Assembly: GCA_964213355.1 (NCBI GenBank)
Contig: CAXOVY010000003.1
Coordinates: 1-64,000, forward strand
Source of the DNA: JBAXAM01 sp964213355
Lineage (GTDB): Bacteria; Pseudomonadota; Gammaproteobacteria; UBA9339
DNA length: 64,000 bases
Reading direction: 5' to 3'
Below, in pieces: positions 25,580 through 34,673 of the stretch. The translations under genes and the position numbers were made by a program. The notes below the pieces were generated by a model. That model did not search any database. It was not told the origin of the DNA and saw only the letters and a list, made by a program, of their open reading frames with translations. The number at the start of each line of letters is the position of its first letter. Position 1 is the stretch's first letter.

Positions 25580-26032
25580 GTGCCTGATCTTAGTAATAAA
25601 GGTGTTCATAAATTTTGGCATGAGTATCATGATCCCATGATCTATAAAGCGGTTTCTTTCATGGAAAATGTTGAGGATTGGTCACTTGATGGTGATCCTG
25701 GGTTAGAACAAGCAATAACAAAGCTTGGCGCTATCTTAGATGATATTGGTTATATTGATTTACAAGCAGAAGATAAGATCATCCAGTTTGCTGCCTGTAT
25801 CAAAATGGGACGTATGATGAGATTGTTACAATGCATGGATGCGGCACATCCCGGAGCAGCTTCAAAAATACTTACGGCTGCAAAAGAGGCTTCTAGGTCA
25901 GGTGATGATGTTTTTGGGTTATTCCTGCGGCGCAATATGGTATTTGAACGTTTGCGTATTCTTGGTCGTGTATTTGCTGCTGATCGTTTAGCCATTGTGC
26001 TTCAAGCTTTAGGAGATAAGAGCCATGCTTAA
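25580..26032 (+). CDS. icmW: Dot/Icm type IVB adaptor IcmW
   Basis: The GTG start at 25580 has AAGG nine bases upstream and gives 150 residues. This aligns with the usual IcmW N-terminus (PDLS...) and length (about 151). Recognisable family stretches are DPMIYKAVSFMENVEDWSLD, IKMGRMMRLLQ and FLRRNMVFERLR. IcmW is a cytosolic acidic chaperone that, with IcmS, docks effectors on the DotL coupling complex. It is the first gene of a three-gene operon on the plus strand, with a strong promoter in front. Its stop overlaps the next gene by 8 bp. It lies about 19 kb from icmV-dotA. Confidence 0.95.
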   Translation: MPDLSNKGVHKFWHEYHDPMIYKAVSFMENVEDWSLDGDPGLEQAITKLGAILDDIGYIDLQAEDKIIQFAACIKMGRMMRLLQCMDAAHPGAASKILTAAKEASRSGDDVFGLFLRRNMVFERLRILGRVFAADRLAIVLQALGDKSHA

Positions 26033-26459
26033 CATAGGAAGAGTTATAGCTTTCATAGCAACATCATTTTTGGCAACAATTTCTTTAGCGACGACTTGTG
26101 CGCCCGGTGACGCAAATTGCCAGCTTGATCAGCAAAAATTGCAGTCAATGAATGAAATGGGCATAACGCCAGTAAAAACTAAAGATCAGTCAATGCCAGA
26201 GACTAGTAAAAAAATATCGAAACCGCAACCATTTCAAATACCCGTACCAAAAAGTTCTCAGGCAGATATGGATCAGGATGCACCGAATAAACCGGCACAA
26301 GTGCAATATAATCCTGGATTAAAAATAACTACCCCGGCAGACCAGAATTTGCAGGAACAAGAAGCGACACCTAAAACGCAGCCAGTATTCAAGCAGCCAG
26401 GGATTCAGCCGCTGTTGCTATTACCTCAACCTCAAACACAAACCGGTATATATCATTAA
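26025..26459 (+). CDS. Small secreted Pro/Gln-rich protein between icmW and icmX
   Basis: This 144-aa protein has a clear signal peptide (RVIAFIATSFLATISLA, cut before TTCAPGD). Two Cys follow in CAPGDANC, and the rest is a long low-complexity Pro/Gln/Lys-rich segment with no recognisable fold. It overlaps icmW by 8 bp and ends 20 bp before icmX, so it is almost certainly co-translated with them. I know of no gene at this place in Legionella, where icmW and icmX are adjacent. A periplasmic accessory of the Dot/Icm machine is inferred only from the operon and the signal peptide. Confidence 0.75.
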   Translation: MLNIGRVIAFIATSFLATISLATTCAPGDANCQLDQQKLQSMNEMGITPVKTKDQSMPETSKKISKPQPFQIPVPKSSQADMDQDAPNKPAQVQYNPGLKITTPADQNLQEQEATPKTQPVFKQPGIQPLLLLPQPQTQTGIYH

Positions 26460-26479
26460 TTTAAAAATCGAGAAAATTT

Positions 26480-28003
26480 ATGAAAAATATCAAACTAGAA
26501 ATTTTTACTATACTTGCCTTAGTATTATTGCAAATCCCAGTTTTTGGAGAAGCATTTGCGGCATCACCAGCATCATCAGATCCGCAAACTGTGATTGATG
26601 CTATAAAAATCATGGATGCCGATATCGTAAATGCTATATCTGGAAATGCTCCTAATTCTATTGTAAATACGCTTAACACAATTCTTGTTGGGACAGCTAA
26701 TGGTAGTTCTGGCAATGTTACTCAACAAGGTACACGTGACAAGCAGATAGATCTATATGCTCAAAAGTTCTATGGATTTTATACAAATCAGGATCATATA
26801 AATAAAATGTTAGAAATAGGTAACGATAAGGGAATAAGTGATGATATTAGTTCTGGCGACCTTTTGGCTATAGGAAAAAATGTGGAAAATGGAACTAGTA
26901 ATCTGTTAAAGCAAGAGGTCTATTACGATACTCAAAAAACCTTGTTAGATAGAGTTAAAGATATTTTATCGTTACTTATAGTAAAGGCTGAAGGTGATAA
27001 AAATAACATTGACTCGAGTGCTTCTTTGTCAATTAGTGATCCGAATTCAACAATATCAAAGTTTGTGGAAGGTGGTACCAAATACGGTAGTGTAAATGAC
27101 AGTGAAATGGTTACTAATAACAGTAGTAGTGATATTAAAGAGATATTAAATGCTAACGTTCTGATTGGGCCGGATAGCTATTTTGGTGATAGTGCGGACC
27201 AGGCTAAATTATTTATAAATCAACTAATGCAAGCATCGCCACCGCCAAAAACATTTTATTTTCCATCTCCCCCGACGAAACAAAATGTAAAAAAAGACCA
27301 GATAACAGTTTATTACCCATATAGAAACGCACAAAGTAATACTCCATATACAGAATCACAGGGAATATCCACGAGCAAACCTAGTAACTGCAATTGTACT
27401 GATTGTGGTTGTCTACCGGCAGGGAAGCCTTGTAGCTGTGATAGCGATTATGAAAGAATGCTCAAAATGGTAAGTGGAAACCAACTATATCAACAATATA
27501 AAATAAAAACCCGTTCAAGGATTGCGTTGCGGACATTTTTCTTAAGTAACGTGTTTCGTGCTTTTCAAGAAAGATACAAAAAAAACCAGAAAGATCAGAG
27601 TTTGGTTGAAAAAGAAAAAAGCATGGCTTTAGTTGGACTAACCCCAACATATTATAGTAATTTAAAAACCATGACAGTTGCTGAAGTTAATCTAGAAACA
27701 TTACACACATTAAATAAGGTGGTTTATTTTCTTTATAGATTACACCAAGACAATGCATTTGCTCTGTTGATAGCATCAGTTAACGGACTACAGAATCAGC
27801 CACTAGATATACAAGATGAAAGTACTTATCTTGTCCCAATTGGTAACCTTATTGATAACGCATGTTGGGATCGTTCAGATAAAGCTGTTGTGTCGCCAAG
27901 GGTGACTAGCGATGCAAAAGCAAAGCGTTTTGAGAGTAATCCTGCTGGTGTTTGTGTAAATCCAGCGGGTGGCACTCCCCCCTCCACCGGCGGCTCCAGT
28001 TAA
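26480..28003 (+). CDS. icmX: Probable Dot/Icm periplasmic protein IcmX
   Basis: This 507-aa exported protein has a signal peptide ending GEAFA-ASP. IcmX is a secreted periplasmic protein required for Dot/Icm function in Legionella (about 466 residues). The assignment rests on the position at the end of the icmW operon, the signal peptide, the size and a C-terminal helical region (TYYSNLKTMTVAEVNLETLH, then LVPIGNLIDNACWD). A Cys cluster CNCTDCGCLPAGKPCSC around residue 305 is striking. The mid-region (residues 40-290) is Ser/Asn/Asp-rich and divergent. The ribosome site is weak. Some doubt remains because IcmX is poorly conserved. Confidence 0.75.
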   Translation: MKNIKLEIFTILALVLLQIPVFGEAFAASPASSDPQTVIDAIKIMDADIVNAISGNAPNSIVNTLNTILVGTANGSSGNVTQQGTRDKQIDLYAQKFYGFYTNQDHINKMLEIGNDKGISDDISSGDLLAIGKNVENGTSNLLKQEVYYDTQKTLLDRVKDILSLLIVKAEGDKNNIDSSASLSISDPNSTISKFVEGGTKYGSVNDSEMVTNNSSSDIKEILNANVLIGPDSYFGDSADQAKLFINQLMQASPPPKTFYFPSPPTKQNVKKDQITVYYPYRNAQSNTPYTESQGISTSKPSNCNCTDCGCLPAGKPCSCDSDYERMLKMVSGNQLYQQYKIKTRSRIALRTFFLSNVFRAFQERYKKNQKDQSLVEKEKSMALVGLTPTYYSNLKTMTVAEVNLETLHTLNKVVYFLYRLHQDNAFALLIASVNGLQNQPLDIQDESTYLVPIGNLIDNACWDRSDKAVVSPRVTSDAKAKRFESNPAGVCVNPAGGTPPSTGGSS

Positions 28004-28012
28004 GTCGCTTCT

Positions 28013-28038
28013 TCATGTTATCTTGTTTAATAACATGA
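28013..28038. terminator. 9-bp hairpin between convergent icmX and hldD
   Basis: TCATGTTAT (28013-28021) and ATAACATGA (28030-28038) form a perfect stem with an 8-nt loop. No T-run follows. It may be a bidirectional terminator or RNA-stabilising hairpin for both genes. Confidence 0.45.
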
Positions 28039-28055
28039 CTGAGTTTGTTGGTGGG

Positions 28056-28997
28056 TTAGCTTTGTATAGGAAAATAGTTTTTTACGCCAGAAGCGATATC
28101 GCGGAAAGAGATGTCGCAGCCGATCGCGCGCAGTGTGCTTAGATTTGCTTGAGTAAAGCTTTGATAATGACCGCGCAATTTTTCTGGGAATGGAATATAT
28201 TCAATTTTGCCACGCTTATACCAAGTTAATATTACACGTGCCATAGCGTTAAAAGTGTCAGCTTTGCCTGTGCCAACATTGTAGATGCCGCTCTTTCCTT
28301 GTTTTTGCCAAAACCATATATTGGTATTAACAACGTCTTCAACAAAAACAAAATCGCGCAACTGCTCACCGCTGCTATAGTCATCACAACCAGAAAATAA
28401 CCTGATTTTACCATCTTGTAGAATTTGATTATTAGCATGCCAAATTACACTTGCCATTTTACCTTTGTGTTGTTCGCGTGGACCATAAACGTTGAAATAA
28501 CGTAGTCCCACAACTTGGCTTTTCAGGTTAGGTAAAAAACGACGTACATATTGATCAAAGAGTAATTTAGAATAGCCATAGACATTAAGTGGTTTTTCAT
28601 TGTCTGTTTGTTCGGAAAAACTTTTACTATTTCCGTAAATTGCCGCACTGGAAGCATAAATGAATGGAACATGTTCTCTTAGGCAATAGTGAAAAAGATT
28701 TTTGCTATATTCGTAATTATTGTACATCATGTATGCGCCATTCCACTCTGTAGTGTCACTACAAGCCCCCTGATGAAACACAGCTTCAATTTTTTCGCAG
28801 CCAAGAGTTTCATTTTTGATGCAGGTTAAGAAATCTTCTTTGTCCTGATAATCTAAAATTTTACAATCAATCAAATTTTTAAATTTAGCGCCATTGGCTA
28901 AATTATCAACTACTAAAATATCACTGTGGCCAATTTTATTTAAACCCAAAACAAGGTTGCTACCAATAAAACCAGCCCCTCCGGTTACTATTATCAT
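28056..28997 (-). CDS. hldD: ADP-L-glycero-D-manno-heptose 6-epimerase
   Basis: This 313-aa short-chain dehydrogenase-like epimerase makes the heptose donor for the LPS inner core. The NADP-binding GGAGFIGSNLV is at the N-terminus, YASSAAIYG carries the catalytic Ser/Thr, and YGYSKLLFDQYV the YxxxK pair. Further family segments are FNVYGPREQHKGKMASV and RDFVFVEDVV. It lies 19 nt downstream of hldE, so the two steps of ADP-heptose synthesis are coupled. The gene converges on icmX. Confidence 0.96.
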   Translation of the reverse strand: MIIVTGGAGFIGSNLVLGLNKIGHSDILVVDNLANGAKFKNLIDCKILDYQDKEDFLTCIKNETLGCEKIEAVFHQGACSDTTEWNGAYMMYNNYEYSKNLFHYCLREHVPFIYASSAAIYGNSKSFSEQTDNEKPLNVYGYSKLLFDQYVRRFLPNLKSQVVGLRYFNVYGPREQHKGKMASVIWHANNQILQDGKIRLFSGCDDYSSGEQLRDFVFVEDVVNTNIWFWQKQGKSGIYNVGTGKADTFNAMARVILTWYKRGKIEYIPFPEKLRGHYQSFTQANLSTLRAIGCDISFRDIASGVKNYFPIQS

Positions 28998-29016
28998 TTT
29001 AAACCTCTTTGCAGTT

Positions 29017-30462
29017 TTAATTGCTATTTTCGATTTTCGCTAGCATTGAGCTGGTTGAGAAATCTTCTTCAAATGGAATAATTATTACTTCACCACCATG
29101 ATCTAGAACATAATCTGCGCCAGCGATTTCATGCGCTTGATAGTCTCCGCCTTTAACTAAAATATCGGGTGCAACTAACTTAATTAAACGCTCGGGAGTA
29201 TCTTGAGAAAATGGCACAACCCAATCTACGGAATCTAGTGCGGCTAAAACCAACATGCGCTCTCGTACTTTATTGATTGGGCGCTTTAATCCCTTCAAAC
29301 GTCGTACCGAATCATCATCATTTACAGCGATAATTAATCTTTTACCAAGCGATTTTGCTTTTTCCAAATAAATTACATGACCGGGGTGCAAAATATCAAA
29401 ACAGCCATTGGTCATAACAATTTTTTCGCCATGAGCTTGCGCATCAGCGACTTGTTGGAATAAATGTTCTTCATCTAAAATGCGTGCACGTAGATCGTTT
29501 TGTTGATGTTGCATGGCGCGCCGTAGCTCAAAAATCGAGACAGCTGCTGCCCCTAGTTTTTTTACTGCTACACCAGCTGCGGCATTAGCAAGTACTATAG
29601 CGCTTTGCAAATCTTCGCCTGCCGCCATTGCAGCACCTAAAGTGGCAATTACCGAATCACCTGCTCCAGTAACATCATAAACTTCGCGTGCTTTGGTAGG
29701 TAAATGCAGCGCTGGTTTGCCTTCGGATATTAAACTCATGCCATGAGCTCCGCGAGTAACTAGGATTGCTTGAAACTCATTTTGCCGTAATAATTGTAAG
29801 GCTTTTGTTTCAATTTCGGCATTATTGTCGCAGTGGCCAACCACTGCTTCAAATTCAGACAGGTTCGGTGTTATCACTGTAGCACCACGATAAATACTAA
29901 AGTCTTTGCTTTTTGGATCAACTAAAATTATCTTTTGCATTTTACGCGCCAGATCAAGTAGTTTTGCTATTTGACGTAGGGTTCCTTTGCCATAATCAGA
30001 AAAAATAACTACGTCACTGTCCGCTAGTTTGCCTGCATATGCAGTAAAAAAAGCTTCTTCATTCCACTCTTTAAAGTTCTCTTCTTGGTCTAAGCGAATT
30101 AACTGCTGATTGCGTCCAATAACACGTAGTTTGCTAATTGTTGGGCTGTTAGGTACACGTAATAAGCAACTTTCTACTTGTGCTTGTTCTAAAAGGTTTT
30201 CTAAAAGCTTTGCGTTCTCGTCTGTGCCAACTAAACTTAAAAGGCAGGCTCGACCACCTAAGGAACAGATGTTGAGAGCAACGTTGCCGGCACCACCAAC
30301 GCGTTCTTCAATTTGGTGTATATTCACTACTGGTACGGGGGCTTCAGGAGAAATTCGCGCAACATCACCATGCCAATAGCGATCAAGCATGACATCGCCA
30401 ACCACAAGAACTTTAGCTTTTTCGAATGCTGGTATTTTGATTTTTGTTTTATTTATGCTCAT
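29017..30462 (-). CDS. hldE: Bifunctional heptose 7-phosphate kinase / heptose 1-phosphate adenylyltransferase
   Basis: This 481-aa fusion has an N-terminal ribokinase-type sugar kinase (about 1-330; GDVMLDRYWHGDVARISPEAP and the catalytic DVTGAGDSVIATL). Its C-terminal domain is a nucleotidyltransferase (about 345-481; MTNGCFDILHPGHVIYL and VNDDDSVRRLKG). It supplies ADP-heptose for LPS core. Both active sites are intact. It begins just inside the 3' end of ogt (14-bp overlap), so ogt, hldE and hldD probably form one message. Confidence 0.97.
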   Translation of the reverse strand: MSINKTKIKIPAFEKAKVLVVGDVMLDRYWHGDVARISPEAPVPVVNIHQIEERVGGAGNVALNICSLGGRACLLSLVGTDENAKLLENLLEQAQVESCLLRVPNSPTISKLRVIGRNQQLIRLDQEENFKEWNEEAFFTAYAGKLADSDVVIFSDYGKGTLRQIAKLLDLARKMQKIILVDPKSKDFSIYRGATVITPNLSEFEAVVGHCDNNAEIETKALQLLRQNEFQAILVTRGAHGMSLISEGKPALHLPTKAREVYDVTGAGDSVIATLGAAMAAGEDLQSAIVLANAAAGVAVKKLGAAAVSIFELRRAMQHQQNDLRARILDEEHLFQQVADAQAHGEKIVMTNGCFDILHPGHVIYLEKAKSLGKRLIIAVNDDDSVRRLKGLKRPINKVRERMLVLAALDSVDWVVPFSQDTPERLIKLVAPDILVKGGDYQAHEIAGADYVLDHGGEVIIIPFEEDFSTSSMLAKIENSN

Positions 30463-30934
30463 GCTGCAACATCCATTTTTTAATTTTTAAAAAATCATTG
30501 CAGGTTTTACCACAATATCCGCCGAGTCCTGCTTTGGCAACCACGCGATGGCAAGGGATAACTATTGGAATAGGGTTGCGTCGACAAGCATTACCAATCA
30601 CTCTGGGATTGGTGCCAATTTTTTGTGCTAATTCGCCGTAAGTTACAGTTTTGCCACAAGGAATTTTTTGTAGAGCGCGCCAGATTTTTTTTTGTAGTGG
30701 CGTACCTTTTGCTTGAATTGGCAGTTTAAATTGTAGCCTGGGGCTACAAAAATATTTTTTGATTTTGGCAACAATTTGATGTGCCAAGGAATCTTGCGCA
30801 GCAAGCAACTGCGCGCGAGTTGACAAAAATTGAATTTTTGTCAACTCTTTATCAACAATTGTTAAGCCTAACTTACCCAGAGGACTAGTAATAGCACAGT
30901 TATACTGTTGTGCTTGCAGCTGTTTCGCCTTCAT
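30449..30934 (-). CDS. ogt: Methylated-DNA--protein-cysteine methyltransferase
   Basis: This 161-aa suicide repair enzyme removes alkyl groups from O6 of guanine. The acceptor Cys is in IPCHRVV, preceded by the DNA-binding helix-turn-helix with TYGELAQKIGTNPRVIGNA. The N-terminal RNase-H-like domain is short, as in Ogt rather than Ada. Its start lies inside the 3' end of rplS (35-bp overlap) and its end overlaps hldE by 14 bp, so it is squeezed into a ribosomal-protein/LPS operon. Confidence 0.94.
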   Translation of the reverse strand: MKAKQLQAQQYNCAITSPLGKLGLTIVDKELTKIQFLSTRAQLLAAQDSLAHQIVAKIKKYFCSPRLQFKLPIQAKGTPLQKKIWRALQKIPCGKTVTYGELAQKIGTNPRVIGNACRRNPIPIVIPCHRVVAKAGLGGYCGKTCNDFLKIKKWMLQHEHK

Positions 30935-31289
30935 CTTTTTTTACTATTTTTTCACGAATACGTGCTTTGCGGCCAGAAAGTTCGCGCAGATGATAAAGCT
31001 TAGCTTTACGCACATCACCAGAGCGTTTAAGCGTAATACTATCAATTTGTGGACTATAAGTTTGAAATACGCGTTCCACTCCTTCGTCATGAGAAATTTT
31101 ACGGACAGTGAAGGAGGAGTTCAGGCCACGATTTTTTTTGGCAATGACAATCCCTTCGTAGGTCTGCAGGCGCTCGCGTTCGCCCTCTTTAATTTTGACT
31201 TTAACAACAACTGTATCGCCAGCACAAAATTTCGGTATTTTTTTGTTAGCTGTTTGTTCTTTTTCAAGCTGCTCGATTATGTGATACAT
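30900..31289 (-). CDS. rplS: Ribosomal protein bL19
   Basis: This 129-aa protein of the large subunit lies at the 30S-50S interface. Family residues KFCAGDTVVVKVKIKEGER and the C-terminal LYHLRELSGRKARIREK are clear. It has about 14 extra C-terminal residues compared with E. coli L19. It is the last gene of the classical rpsP-rimM-trmD-rplS operon, 8 nt after trmD. Confidence 0.97.
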   Translation of the reverse strand: MYHIIEQLEKEQTANKKIPKFCAGDTVVVKVKIKEGERERLQTYEGIVIAKKNRGLNSSFTVRKISHDEGVERVFQTYSPQIDSITLKRSGDVRKAKLYHLRELSGRKARIREKIVKKDEGETAASTTV

Positions 31290-31297
31290 AAACTACC

Positions 31298-32044
31298 TCA
31301 AGATGATGATTGTTTTGTTTCTTCAATAAATTCATTTAATAACATACTATCAGTTGCTGTCAACTCGATTTTCGTTAATAATTCTGGTCGCCGTTCCCAA
31401 GTTCGTCCCAAAGCTTGTTTTCGGCGCCAGCGAGCGATTGCCCCATGGTCGCCACTTAATAATACCCTGGGAACGCTTGAGTTCGCAATGAATTCCGGTC
31501 TGGTATAGTGCGGATAGTCAAGTAATCCATAAGCAAAAGAATCTTGCTTGGCCGAATCTGCATCTCCTAATGCTCCTGGAAGTTGCCGAGTAATAGTGTC
31601 AATTACCACCATAGCAGCGAGTTCCCCACCGCTCAAAACATAGTCACCAATTGAAATTTCAGTATCTATTTCGGCCTTAACTAAGCGTTCATCAATCCCT
31701 TCATAACGACCGGCAAGCAAAATCAAATGTTTTTTGGCGGTAAGCTCAGTTACTAATTTTTGATCTAATAATTTTCCCTGTGGTGTTAAGTAAACTACTA
31801 GGGATGGTTCGCTATTGGCTAAACGCGCGGCCTGAAGTGCTATTTGTAAAGGCTCAAATAACATTACCATGCCTGGACCACCACCATACGGACTGTCATC
31901 AACTTTGTGATATTTATCCTTGGTATAATCACGCGGATTCCAACAATTAAGCGTAATTAGCCCGTTTTCTTTGGCGTGGCCAACTATACCGCAGTCAAGT
32001 GCGGTGAACATTTGAGGAAAAAGTGTGATAATGTCGAATTGCAT
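31298..32044 (-). CDS. trmD: tRNA (guanine-N1)-methyltransferase
   Basis: This 248-aa SPOUT enzyme methylates G37 of tRNAs and so prevents frameshifting. The trefoil-knot motifs are intact: DDSPYGGGPGMVM, LLAGRYEGIDERL and IGDYVLSGGELAAMV. Length matches the family. It abuts rimM directly and precedes rplS in the standard operon. Confidence 0.98.
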   Translation of the reverse strand: MQFDIITLFPQMFTALDCGIVGHAKENGLITLNCWNPRDYTKDKYHKVDDSPYGGGPGMVMLFEPLQIALQAARLANSEPSLVVYLTPQGKLLDQKLVTELTAKKHLILLAGRYEGIDERLVKAEIDTEISIGDYVLSGGELAAMVVIDTITRQLPGALGDADSAKQDSFAYGLLDYPHYTRPEFIANSSVPRVLLSGDHGAIARWRRKQALGRTWERRPELLTKIELTATDSMLLNEFIEETKQSSS

Positions 32045-32542
32045 CTAAAAATCCTGCTGCCAGTCTACTTGAATAATTTTTTTTGCCAAATCAACGTTAA
32101 GGATTATGTTTGAAATATAAGGAATCAGGCGTTTGCGATCTCCAGCTACAATTAACACGTCATTTGCTCCAGTTGCCATCAAATCTTGCACTACCCCAAA
32201 CTCAATTTCTTGTAAATTAATCACTTTTAAACCAATAAGGTCCATCCAATAATATTCATTAGGTTGTAATTTCGGCAGCTGTTTTTGCCAAACAGCAATT
32301 TTAGTATTGGTAAAATTTTGTGCTTCTTCCGGAGAGCTGCAATTTGGTAGCTTTACAATGATATTGTCAGAATGTTCTCGACTAGCTTCAACACGAATTT
32401 CTTCCCATGAATTGTTTCTTTGGATCAACCATGGCCTAAAATCGATAATATTTCTTTTTGGGCTAGTGAATGAATTAATCTTAATCCAACCCCGAACACC
32501 GAAAGTTTTTCCAAAACTGCCGATAATTATATGGTTAGACAT
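32045..32542 (-). CDS. rimM: 16S rRNA processing protein RimM
   Basis: This 165-aa two-domain protein assists maturation of the 30S head and binds S19. The N-terminal beta barrel begins GSFGKTFGVRGWIKINSF. The PRC-barrel domain has YYWMDLIGLKV and ends LIPYISNIILNVDL. It is the second gene of the rpsP operon, 14 nt after rpsP, and abuts trmD. Confidence 0.97.
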   Translation of the reverse strand: MSNHIIIGSFGKTFGVRGWIKINSFTSPKRNIIDFRPWLIQRNNSWEEIRVEASREHSDNIIVKLPNCSSPEEAQNFTNTKIAVWQKQLPKLQPNEYYWMDLIGLKVINLQEIEFGVVQDLMATGANDVLIVAGDRKRLIPYISNIILNVDLAKKIIQVDWQQDF

Positions 32543-32556
32543 ATTTAGAGAGAGAA

Positions 32557-32922
32557 TTACTTAGCTTCTGCAGGAGTTGTTTCTTCTTTAGTCTCAGTTG
32601 CCGCTGCCGCAGCCTTAGCCTTCTCTTTTACGCGTGTTTTACGTGCGGTGCTTTTTACTTTTCTTTTTTCAAGAAGTTCAGGTTTGGTCAGTTCGCACAA
32701 AAGATGTGTTACTCTTTCAGAAGGTTGTGCGCCTTGACTTATCCAATGATTAATGCGTTCTTGATTAAGTTCAAGGCGTTTTTCGCCGCCAGTTGCAATT
32801 GGATTAAAATAACCCAAACGCTCAAGATAACAACCATCACGTGATGCACGACGATCTGCGGCAACTACCGTATAAAACGGTCTTTTATTAGTACCACCTC
32901 TAGATAAGCGAATTACTACCAT
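32557..32922 (-). CDS. rpsP: Ribosomal protein bS16
   Basis: This 121-aa small-subunit protein has the canonical start MVVIRLSRGGTNKRPFYTVV and FNP followed by the family's helical part. The C-terminal 35 residues form an Ala/Lys/Glu-rich tail not present in short S16 proteins. It is the first gene of rpsP-rimM-trmD-rplS; the promoter should lie in 32923-33010. Confidence 0.97.
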   Translation of the reverse strand: MVVIRLSRGGTNKRPFYTVVAADRRASRDGCYLERLGYFNPIATGGEKRLELNQERINHWISQGAQPSERVTHLLCELTKPELLEKRKVKSTARKTRVKEKAKAAAAATETKEETTPAEAK

Positions 32923-33073
32923 CTGGATTTATAACCTCTTTTTATTTCATCAGGCGGACGATTGTACGTGAAAAATTTTAGTTTGCAAAGAACAAAAAAC
33001 GCGAAATAGTAATGTTCTCTAATGAAATACGAAATGAGGGCATAAAATATGGCTATAAGAGAAGTTTATCACG

Positions 33074-33552
33074 ATGAATAATAAAGAAACTTTACAGCTG
33101 CAGATTATAGAAAAGTTTAATGAAAAGAGGCTGGGTCAAGGCGAAGCTAGCCGATTTTAAAAATAAGCTGTCGCCAGATAAGAAGGTTGTTAAAGGCCTA
33201 CAGACAACTACTAAAGAAAGATATCTTGATTTTGACCCAACCTTTTTAAAAGAAAAATTATTCAAGAATTATAATATCAAGGTATCAAGAGAAACCCTGC
33301 GGAAATGGTTTATGGCTGAAAATATTTGGATAGCAAAAGGTCGCAGAAAATAAGGATTTATCAGATGGTGGGGATTAATGATATTGAAACTGCTAATAAG
33401 TTTTTACCTGGGTTCGCTGAAAAATTCAATCAGAAATTTTCTGTTGAACCCAAAAACAAAAACGATGCACATCGGCAATTACAGTTTAGCGATGAAGAAT
33501 TAAACTTAATTTTTAGTGTTCAAACTACAAGAACTACGCACAAAACTTCAAA
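33074..33552 (+). pseudogene. Decayed ISNCY-type transposase
   Basis: Fragments in different frames match one transposase. The N-terminal MNNKETLQLQIIEKFNEKR starts at 33074. The middle helix-turn-helix part, YLDFDPTFLKEKLFKNYNIK with VSRETLRKWF, is in the frame of 33120-33353. After a large internal deletion the C-terminal FLPGFAEKFNQKFSVEP and DAHR follow in the frame of 33326-33580. The catalytic DDE core is absent. It is an old insertion between the rpsP operon and the membrane-protein gene. Confidence 0.75.
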
Positions 33553-34420
33553 GAGCAGTTTGTGTTTTCATATCGCTTGATTCAGATAGCCAGGACATCG
33601 GAGTAAAGTTATAATCACCATCTTTCTTGAAGTGTAAAAAACCATACAGCATAAGAAGTAATCCCAAGACCCGATTGGTGTCAAACAGGCTGCCAGTACC
33701 AAAGTTCTGGGACATAAAACCAATTGCCATAATGAGATCTGCTCCCACAATGACTAAATATCCTAAAGATAAATAAAAAAGGCTTCTTTTTTTGCAAATA
33801 TTTAAACACAACATTGCCAAGGTAAAATTAGCTACGTAAAAGCTGGTAATGTATATTTCAAAGCACTTGCTACTTGATAACTCTGCATGGTTGTTTTTCC
33901 ATGCAAATGCAGACAGGAAAGAAGATAAAATAATTCCTATAATTAGAACGACCATCCCATAAGTTTTATATTTGGATTTTGAACCGCCGGAGAAACTATA
34001 AGCTAAGATGCATGCCCATGCCGCAAATTCAAACAGCAAACAACAAGCATATATTAGGTGATGTATGACTAGTTCGGTATTCGTTGTGCTAAAAAATGAA
34101 GCCTTGATATGCAGTATATTAAATAAAATTTGATAAAGAGCATTTGGTATTATTACGAAAGAGAATGACAAAACAAAAAACCCAAAGGGACGTTTGGCTT
34201 CTTTAGTAGCGTTCTTCCATAGCCAGAAAGCAAAAAGTGCCATAATAATATTTAGTGTTGTGTCTCCTGTGGTAGCCAGAAGACCGGCATATTCATTATT
34301 AGGGAGATAAGTTTTTAATAGGTAATATAATATTGCATAGATTGCCCATATCCCAATAAAGTATGTAATGGATAAGTTTTTGCTTTGTTCTTCTTTGATG
34401 GATACGTCCGTGTTTTTCAT
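33548..34420 (-). CDS. Uncharacterised multi-helix membrane protein
   Basis: This 290-aa protein has about eight hydrophobic helices, a charged N-terminus (MKNTDVSIKEEQSKN) and a polar C-terminal tail. No enzymatic motif is visible. The helix pattern resembles the sensory membrane modules found before kinase or cyclase domains, but nothing follows here. Its 3' end overlaps the decayed transposase. It is divergent from dacB, with 253 bp between the two starts. Function unknown. Confidence 0.65.
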   Translation of the reverse strand: MKNTDVSIKEEQSKNLSITYFIGIWAIYAILYYLLKTYLPNNEYAGLLATTGDTTLNIIMALFAFWLWKNATKEAKRPFGFFVLSFSFVIIPNALYQILFNILHIKASFFSTTNTELVIHHLIYACCLLFEFAAWACILAYSFSGGSKSKYKTYGMVVLIIGIILSSFLSAFAWKNNHAELSSSKCFEIYITSFYVANFTLAMLCLNICKKRSLFYLSLGYLVIVGADLIMAIGFMSQNFGTGSLFDTNRVLGLLLMLYGFLHFKKDGDYNFTPMSWLSESSDMKTQTAL

Positions 34421-34673
34421 GTCTTTGATTCCTGGTTTACGAAAAAAGTTGCATATGCTTCACACTAAGTGTGCCGCATTATATGGCGTAAGTTGCTGGA
34501 TCGTCAATCGTTTGTGTGTTTAAAATATATTTTCCGGACAAAGTCAAACAGTTAAGTTATCTTCTGTTGGTTTGAACTTTTTTGCCTGTGCAATTATAGT
34601 GACGGTTGTATGTTTTTTGTATAGATTAGCAAAATTTAGATATATATTATAAAACAAATTATAGAGATAGATA

